Assembly (NCBI GenBank): GCA_963920525.1
Contig: OY986438.1
Span: forward strand, 134,974,671-135,038,670
DNA length: 64,000 nucleotides
Reading direction: 5' to 3'
Source of the DNA: Dichetophora obliterata
Taxonomy: Eukaryota > Arthropoda > Insecta > Diptera > Sciomyzidae
Under the pieces are notes generated by a model that saw only the letters and a list, made by a program, of their open reading frames with translations, made no database searches and was not told where the DNA came from. A program made the position numbers and the translations under genes. Within the stretch, counting starts at the first letter, position 1; each line of letters begins with the position of its first letter. Below, one piece after another: positions 57,680 through 64,000 of this stretch.

Positions 57680-59723
57680 TTAGCAATTTGTATTTTTAAA
57701 ATACTTTTTTTTTAATTCTAAGACTTCAAGTTTTTTCTCAAAAATTCTTTGGTCGAATAATGCCGAATTTTTTAAATTTTGCTGCTGCTGCTTAAACATT
57801 AATTGGTCGAGTCTTGCCGAATTTTTTAAATTTTGCAGCTCCTGATCAAACAAAATTCGTCGCTGATCCCGCTCTTCCTTAATTTGCGATATCCTTTCAT
57901 TAAGTAAGTCATCCTGGCTGCTTTGCTTTGGAGTAGAGACGCTTCCTTGCTTTCTTTTCGGCCGCACTTAAAAAAAAATCAAATTAAGTTGCGTATTTTA
58001 TTAATAACAATAAAAAATTTACATTTCTTCGAACTGCTTTCTTCTATGGAACATTCATGGATTTCTAATGCAGGCGGTGAAACAGGAGAACTTGAAACAA
58101 TAGCAATCTCATTTTCCTTGTCGCCCCGATATGAAGATTGTGGATCCATAGTACCTAAAAATAAAATAAGCAATTAAAACATGGCTTGTTGCTTACATTA
58201 ATTGCACTTTTACATTCTTTTTCACGCGTCAAAGGAACCTGCATGGCATCACAATCAAAATCTGCGTAGTCGTCAGTTGCATCTAGTGGATCCGTGTCCA
58301 AAATTTGGTAGAACAGCTCGTCTGGCTTTGTAGGTGCCGGTCCACCACCTGTCGCGGATGAGCTGCTGTTAAACACACTCACTGTTAAGCGCGCCTGGCT
58401 TTTGATGCGTATCCACATATCTCTCATATGCTTCTCATCCACTGCATGGCCTAATGCAGCCATATTTTCACCGATCTTTGTCCAGGCTACCTTCTTTAAA
58501 TGGATGGATTTCTGGTCATTCGCTTTGGAGTTGACAACTTCTGCGTGTTCTTTCACAAATCCACAGAAAGCCTCCTTCATTGCGGTCGTCCAGTTGCTAG
58601 ATCGCTGAAACAATTTTTAAAATTTCATAAAAAACTTATTTACGTTTTTTTTTATTAATTTACCCCCCTATTATGGATTTTCATACGATACACGATAGAC
58701 GCTTGCAAGCGTATCGTAAAAATCAAGCTTTCGTATTATCGTTTTCATACGCCCGATAGATCTACTATTGTGAATGACAGTGATATTTGTTTACATTTTA
58801 CTGTGATTTCAAGAAAAAACAATTGAAATTCTCAAACTGAAGTCACTTCAATATTTTGAAAGTTCAAAAATAAAATATGTAAACACGTTTCCGACGACAT
58901 CCACGGCGTTCAATATTAGTAGAGAAAGCGATGAGACACGTATAGATGCTGTGGAAAGAAGGAAGTGGAGGGATGCTTCCAACCTCGCGATAAAGAAGCT
59001 GTGAAGGAACTTCATATTCATCCGAAGACTTCAAAAGCAAACAAGAACGAAGTTTCATTCATTGATATTCGTGTTAAGGAAGGTGACAAAGTCGAAAAGG
59101 GACAGCCGCTTGTGATTCTATCTTTCATTAAGATGGAAATGGTCTAGCAGTCGCCAAAAGGAGGCATTGTCAAGAAACTCGAAATAACCAACGGCATCAC
59201 ATTGGAAGGTGGCGATTTGCTCATGACGGTGGAATAAGTTTGTTGAGGTTATTTAATTTCAACATTTCAATTTAACTACGTCGTTATCAATAAATCGGTA
59301 AATGTATAATCTGCGTTTTCTTCCATTAAAGTGGCAAGACGTCCCAGTTGAACTTTTGAGATCGCAACTCTTGGCCTGAAAAATCGGTTAATTTTGATCA
59401 AATATTTTTAAAAACTAATTTTTATCTCTTTAATAATTAAATATTTTGAAAAAGATTAAAATTTTATATAAAATTTCAACTATCGAACAAGAATATTCAG
59501 CCGCTTGCAAGCGTATGAAATTGAACAGCTGATCTGATACGTATCGTTTCGAAATACCATTTTTTCAGATAAACGATAAACGCTAACTGTCGGATTTAAT
59601 ACGACAAACGAAAGTTCGTAATACCGCATAACAGAATGCAAGCGTTTATCGTGTATCGTATGAATTCGTAATAGGGGAGTTAAATCCATTTACCTTTCTT
59701 TTGATATTTTGCGGCTTATTCAT
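57680..59723 (-). CDS. Harbinger Myb/SANT-like DNA-binding protein, nearly intact, four exons
   Basis: Exon 1 (59723-59694) encodes MNKPQNIKRK and ends at donor GTAAAT. Exon 2 starts at 58604 after TTGTTTCAG and encodes RSSNWTTAMKEAFCGFVKEH, a Myb/SANT-like domain of about 80 residues with Trp residues at the expected spacing (NWT, AWTKIGENM, MWIRIKSQ). Exon 3 (58154-58023) is Ser/Glu-rich. Exon 4 (57966-57680) is a Lys/Arg- and Gln-rich coiled-coil-like tail with two repeats of QNLKNSA..DQ. Joins 1-2 and 3-4 are in phase. Join 2-3 is in phase only with donor GTGCAA at 58207; the better-looking GTAAGC at 58196 would shift the frame. In this family the protein binds the termini and helps bring the transposase into the nucleus. 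Intron 1 (58605-59693) contains a MITE. Confidence 0.75.
58663..59679. mobile_element. MITE with TTA duplication carrying captured host sequence (1,017 bp)
   Basis: Flanked by TTA at 58660-58662 and 59680-59682. The ends are CCCCCCTATTATGGATTTTC and, inverted, CTCCCCTATTACGAATTCAT, followed by a conserved TACGATACACGATA. Arm similarity continues for tens of bases with GCTTGCAAGCG words. A TTA duplication fits PIF/Harbinger-type MITEs. It lies in the first intron of the Harbinger Myb-like gene and contains a pyruvate carboxylase-derived segment in plus orientation. Confidence 0.85.
58965..59237 (+). pseudogene. Captured 3' end of a pyruvate carboxylase coding sequence (biotinyl domain)
   Basis: Translation gives KEAVKELHIHPKTSKANKNE, then DIRVKEGDKVEKGQPLVIL, SFIKMEMV, a TAG at 59145, then QSPKGGIVKKLEITNGITLE, GGDLLMTVE and TAA. 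This is the C-terminal linker and biotin-carrier domain of pyruvate carboxylase, a mitochondrial enzyme that carboxylates pyruvate to oxaloacetate. The biotin-bearing motif AMKM of the family appears as FIKM, so the Lys is kept. A GAPMPG-like piece before DIRVK is missing, and one stop interrupts it. It is intronless, ends at the natural stop and seems to continue into 3' untranslated sequence (AATAAA near 59290). It cannot encode the enzyme. Confidence 0.88.
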
Positions 59724-59935
59724 TTTAAATTTTTGACATTTATATTTTATGTTGGGTATGTTTTTCGCAAATATACGCTGCAAATTCTACATTCCACATA
59801 AATTTCTGCGTTGCAGTACAAAACAGCTCATATAATCCACAACTGCTGTTATATTTATTTTTGGTACGAAAAATATTTAGAGCTGACATCTGTTTAGAGC
59901 TTGCATTTGTTAAAGCCAGCACTAATTTTTTTTTT

Positions 59936-60609
59936 TTTTTGGTAAGGCTGAATAAAATTTCCAATTTAATACTATATATAAATAAATTATCAAATTAAAT
60001 AACTAAGAATATGTAAAAGACAACAACAACAACAACACTAAGTACGCGGCATACTTTTAAACATGAATAATCTTAACAACTACTGATATGTCTTATAATT
60101 CCCAACAACTTCATAACGACATATATATAAGAATGTGAGAAAATGTCAAATTAGAAGTGACTTGAAGTATTAACTATCGCTCTAAATATCAACCTCTGCT
60201 TCCTTGTTCAAGCCATCCCCTTCGACCTAAGCATGTTGATATTTACTTTTTTGTTGTTTTTCTCTATTCTACCTTCCTTGCTTTCCCTATTATACAGAAT
60301 AGAAGCCACGCAGTCAAGGTCATTATTTTGCATACTATATGCTTGAATTCTATTCGCCGTGCTATCTGCCCTTGCAACAGAATTCAAGCGTCGCAATCGA
60401 ACATTGCAGTCGTCTGACTCGTAAATTCTTCAGATTCAACTCGTTGTGCTGCCTTCGGTGGCCCTTGCACCAGAAATCAAATTTTGAGTAATTGGCCTCT
60501 GCAAAACCTTTGAGCCTCTGACTGCATAGCTACTGCTCGCTTTGCAGTCTGACCACTGCCTGATAGAGCTTTCAGACCTTCGCCGCAGAACCTTTGTTGC
60601 TGTTGATAC
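59936..60609. other. Unassigned stretch, possibly a repeat
   Basis: A (CAA)n run at about 60023-60037. A TATA-like ATATATATAAG at 60121 and a later CAATAAA at 61002 would suit a long terminal repeat enclosing the minisatellite, but I found no TG..CA boundaries or second copy. Confidence 0.3.
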
Positions 60610-60980
60610 TCAAGAAACGATTACATTCAATAGAAGCGACAACCGTTTAATAAACTGATTACCGTTGTAAGAACGGACTACAGACTACCTTCACAAGAAC
60701 CGATTACAGTCATAAGAACTAATTACCGCATAAGAATCGATTACAGTAGTAAGAACCGATTATTTGTCATAAAAACCGATTATTCCTCATAAGAATCGCT
60801 TATGCGTTATAAACACCGGCTACTGAATTACCAACCAACCGAAAATCCGTCATAAAAACCGATTACCTGTTACTTGGAACGGAATCAGAACCTATTACCC
60901 TATTACTTAGAACAGATACCCGGTAATAAGATCCGATCACACGTCATACAGAACCGAGTATTCGTTACATAGAACCGCTT
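60610..60980. repeat. Degenerate minisatellite, 19-20-bp unit
   Basis: Tandem units close to ACCGATTAC..GTCATAAGA, about 18-20 copies with substitutions and small length changes; for instance successive units start near 60700, 60719, 60737, 60756, 60776, 60796 and 60816. No coding sense. Confidence 0.8.
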
Positions 60981-61018
60981 TCGACTAAATGCGTTGTACT
61001 GCAATAAATTTGTAAAGT

Positions 61019-61282
61019 CTAACTAGTAAAGTAAAGTAAACTCACACTATCACCTGGATTGGTGTGCCAGAGTATATTTCTTTTCCACACAAGTTTATGC
61101 CTGCGTTGGCCCAAATGAATATCCACTAATTGGGATTTTGATTTGGCGGATATGAGATTTATCTCATTTCCACTTAGGTCCTTGGGTTGGACAATGGCCG
61201 CAAACCAGTTAAAATGAGTATAGTGCTTTGGATTGTTTTTGAAATCAGGATTGTTTTTCGTGTACCATAAACTCATAACCAC
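61019..61282 (-). other. Unrecognised open frame with a splice-donor-like end
   Basis: On the minus strand, MVMSLWYTKNNPDFKNNPKH begins at 61282 and continues HFNWFAAIVQPKDLSGNEIN and KLVWKRNILWHTNPG, then a CAG|GTGATAG donor-like site at about 61052. Composition is protein-like, but no domain is recognised and no downstream exon is identified. It could be a host exon, a retroelement fragment or chance. Confidence 0.25.
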
Positions 61283-62974
61283 TTAATAATCATTTAATTC
61301 GATGTTGCTTATTTATATAGAATTAAATATACTTAAATACGCGTTTTATATATATATCAAATTTTTAAATTCTGCTGAAAAGCCAATTAATGTGCTAAGT
61401 GGAAAATCTTAATTGCCAATAGGGGTATGTTTTAAAGTATAATAAGAACTAGCATAAGAAATTGGAAATTGTTCAATTAAAATTGAAAATATAAATTCAA
61501 ATTGCGTTCTTAATTGCTGGAGGTTCAGAGAATCCTGGGACGGCTGAGTTTTACTTCAGCCTTAGACAAAACCACGTTACAATATTTGTCTGAAAATTTG
61601 TTAAAAAATACTATTTATTTTAAATGATATGTCCTGTTAGTAAAAATTGATAAAAATTATAATTTATATAATAATAAATCAATAGCCTACAATTATCACA
61701 ATAAGATATAATTTGCATTAAATGCTTTTTATGTATGATAGCTTAAACGTTCAGTTTTATTTTAGTTAAGGTGTTGTTGAATACAAATATTACATACCAT
61801 TTTTCATAAACAAAATAATATCATGAAATGGGAGCTATAGAAAACATTGTAGGAAATAATTCTATCTCTTTAAGTTTTTCTGGGCTATATTCTACTATTA
61901 TTTTGTTGTTTACTTATTTGTTTTTATACAAATTGGTTTAGCTTTTGCTTTAAATGAGAAAAAAACAAGAATTTTATTTATTGACTGCGACAGCAATAAT
62001 AAAAAGCCTTCTTTCAACATTGAGTTAATTTCACTTTTTAGTTTGGCGTTTTCAAAACGTAAATATTATCTTTTCCTAAGGCCCAATGTTACATTTTAGC
62101 CTGTTTGAACTTTTATTTATACATTATGCACACTTAAGTTTTATACATATAAGTAAAATAAATATATGATATAATATATGTATGTAATTTAGATACGCCA
62201 AATATCTGCATAAGCAAGAATGTAGCAAAAATTTGTATTTGATGTTTGCTAACATTGGTTTAAATTACAAAAATTTTAAGCATTTCGCTTGCCTCAAACT
62301 TCATTAGGATAAAGTGAAAAACGGTTTCACGTAGAAAGAAGAATTTTCAGCATTTTGATGACGTTGCTTTACATTAGCCAACAGTTGGTTGGAATGCCTT
62401 AACCATTAAGCCCACTCGCAAACATGAGCACTAACATACGAATACACACACAAACACATACACACAAGCATTTGCACAGCACTCAGAAGATCCAAGCAAC
62501 CAGAGCAATGCTTGGTGCTTCAATTAGTTCACACAAAATCCATTTACTTTGATGTGTGGAAAAGGTTTAAGTCGCCATCCCACCATGTTTGCAATTTGGA
62601 TGCTAATTTCACTGCTTCTTATGCTATGAAAATAAATTAAAGGTTAATTTCAGACAATGCTTAAAAAGTTGTATGTTGCTTAGGTGATAAAGAATAATAT
62701 CACTTTTTATATGCTCATTAAGTTTTTAACAGAGAGTAAAAGAAAAATGTAACAGCTTCTGTGGAATCCGATAAAATTTAAAAGAAGGCTTTTAAATAAT
62801 GGGATATTTCACGTGAAGCGGTTAGTGCAACAACAAACTTTATTAATTCGATTTTGGTTTTTTTATGACGGTTTTGGCAGTATTAAATTAAAATTTGGTA
62901 AATAAGTTCGTATGATAACTATCATTAAGTTTAATAAAAACGGGCGTGGTCACACTTCATCTACGCCTACTTTT
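61283..62974. other. Unassigned non-coding stretch
   Basis: AT-rich; a CA-rich tract near 62442-62467; a small hairpin GGCTGAGTTTTACTTCAGCC at 61540-61560. No gene recognised. Confidence 0.4.
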
Positions 62975-64000
62975 AAGAAAATATTGAAATACTTCGATAC
63001 TATTGGTCCGATTGAGCTCAAATTTTGTAAGTGGCTTTGCTTTGAGTACGATATGGCTTAAGAGGAAATGCCACACCCTTTTACCTCCCACAAATATATA
63101 AAAATTTTTTGTTATCGAATAGCTTTAGAGTTATGGGTCGCACAGCTTAGAAATTCGGTATTCGATCACAATTTAGACGTACCGTTTCAGTGATGAAATT
63201 TTATGGGAGTTGGACAAGGGGAGGGGCACCTCCCATACAACCCAAATTTGTGCTATCGAATAGCTTTGAAGTTATAGGAATTCAGCTTTAGAATTCAGTT
63301 TTTGACCTCAATTTACACCTGCAGTTTCAATGGTTTTATTTTATGGTCGTTGGACAGGGAGGCGTGACATCTCCCTTACAACCCAAATTTGCGATATCGA
63401 ATTGCTTTGAAGTTATAGGTTGACAGCGTAAGAATTCGGTATTCGACCTAAATTTATACATGCACTTTCATTACTTACATTTTATGGGCGTAGGGCAAAG
63501 GGGAGTGGCACTTTCCATACAACCCAACTTTGTGCTATCAAATAGCTTTGGAGTTATCAAATAGCTTTGGTCGCACAACGCCGGAATTCAGTATTTGACC
63601 TCAATGTACACATGCAGTTTCATTGATTAAATTTTATGTTCATTGGTAAGAGGTGAGTGGCACCTCCCATTTAACGTAAATTTGCGATATCGAATATCAT
63701 TGAAGTTATAGGTCGCACAGCGTCAGAATTCAGTTTTCGACCTCAATTTATACATGCAGTTTCATTAATTACATTTTATGGTCGTAAGACAAGGGGGCGT
63801 GAAACCTCCTATTTAACCCAAATTAGAGATATCAAATAGCTTTGGGGTTATAGGTCGTTCAGTTTTTTTTAATTCAGTATTGGACCTCAATGTACACATG
63901 GAGTTTCATTGATTACATTTTATGAGCGTTGATCAAGGGGGAGTGGCACCTCCCATACAACGAAAATTTGTGATATCAAATAGCTTTGGAGTTCAAGGTC
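62975..64000. repeat. Tandem satellite, ~141-bp unit, continuing past the window
   Basis: A unit containing ACCTCCCATACAACCCAAAT, GATATCGAATAGCTTTGAAG, TTATAGGTCGCACAGCGTCA, TTCGACCTCAATTTATACAT and TTTCATTGATTACATTTTAT repeats at least seven times. The AATAGCTTTG word falls near 63118, 63258, 63399, 63540, 63692, 63834 and 63977, spacing 140-143 bases except one interval of 152 explained by a 22-base internal duplication near 63540-63565. Units diverge by perhaps 10-20%. The first unit (62975-63115) is the most diverged, as array edges usually are. Confidence 0.88.

Larger units (their letters stand above)
56420..59935. mobile_element. PIF/Harbinger element with transposase and Myb/SANT-like gene
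   Basis: The two-gene content is the signature of PIF/Harbinger: a DDE_Tnp_4-type transposase on the plus strand and a Myb/SANT-like DNA-binding protein on the minus strand, convergent. The outer ends are not sharp. 56455-56495 (GTCAGCTTTTTTCACATTTT, then CGTACCAA) resembles the inverted sequence at 59860-59905 (GTCAGCTCTAAATATTTTTC, then GTACCAA), so the borders are put roughly at 56420 and 59935. A 1,017-bp MITE is nested at 58663-59679. Confidence 0.75.

Noticed and set aside
58965..59237. Functional pyruvate carboxylase gene
   Set aside because: Only the last ~90 residues are present, with an internal stop and a missing GAPMPG-like piece, all inside a transposon.
60110..61282. A complete LTR retrotransposon
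   Set aside because: TATA- and polyadenylation-like signals exist, but I found no paired LTRs, no TG..CA borders, and no gag, protease, reverse transcriptase or integrase motifs.
1..64000. CRISPR array, bacterial operons, riboswitches or an rRNA cluster
   Set aside because: No regularly spaced identical repeats with unique spacers were seen; the tandem arrays are head-to-tail satellites and minisatellites, and introns plus transposon types show the DNA is eukaryotic.

Overview
This window is AT-rich, intron-bearing eukaryotic DNA with no bacterial operon structure, no rRNA and no clearly intact host gene. The mix of parts suggests an insect and most likely a fly: Tc1/mariner, piggyBac, hAT, PIF/Harbinger, CACTA-like and Helitron elements, degraded non-LTR retrotransposons, tRNA-derived SINEs, introns of about 55-80 bases, (CA)n tracts and trinucleotide runs. 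It reads as intergenic or long-intron DNA that has served as a transposon graveyard. Species assignment is inference.

Layout. 1-1063: decayed Tc1-like element. 1066-4290: unassigned DNA with simple repeats. 4290-5141: LINE fragment cut by a hAT-like end (5142-5590). 6102-7733: Tc1-like element with complete IR/DR ends. 7884-10201: two nested inverted repeats. 11265-12179 and 12975-13113: MITEs. 14275-16459: Helitron copy A, joined without a spacer to a second Helitron (16460-20044) that carries a CACTA-like element with a three-exon, broken transposase-like gene. 21850-24115: element with ~500-bp inverted arms. 24366-24652: hairpin MITE. 24770-25583: unrecognised candidate spliced gene. 26282-26619 and 29735-30024: SINEs. 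31062-32494: Helitron copy B. 32719-33754: hAT-like element. 34535-36925: piggyBac-like element with a broken transposase. 37410-37855: second hairpin MITE. 40488-44039: long-armed TA element split by Helitron copy C. 44042-44953: mariner-like remnant. 45008-50130: a series of MITEs, a TTAA element and an 18-bp direct-repeat block. 50642-53862: Helitron copy D, carrying a 947-bp Sola-like insertion. 53863-56395: LINE. 56420-59935: PIF/Harbinger element with a broken transposase and a nearly intact Myb/SANT-like accessory gene. A 1,017-bp MITE sits in the first intron of that gene and carries the 3' end of a pyruvate carboxylase coding sequence. 60610-60980: 19-20-bp minisatellite. About 62975-64000: 141-bp satellite running off the window.

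The strongest evidence is structural. Target-site duplications are exact for many elements. Three insertions can be checked against uninterrupted relatives in the same window: the 947-bp element in Helitron D (empty in copies A and C), the TTAA MITE at 49460 (empty in the arms of the 40488-44039 element), and Helitron C in the left arm of 40488-44039 (right arm uninterrupted). The nesting gives a relative order of insertion. The most unusual object is the MITE with captured pyruvate carboxylase sequence inside a Harbinger gene intron.
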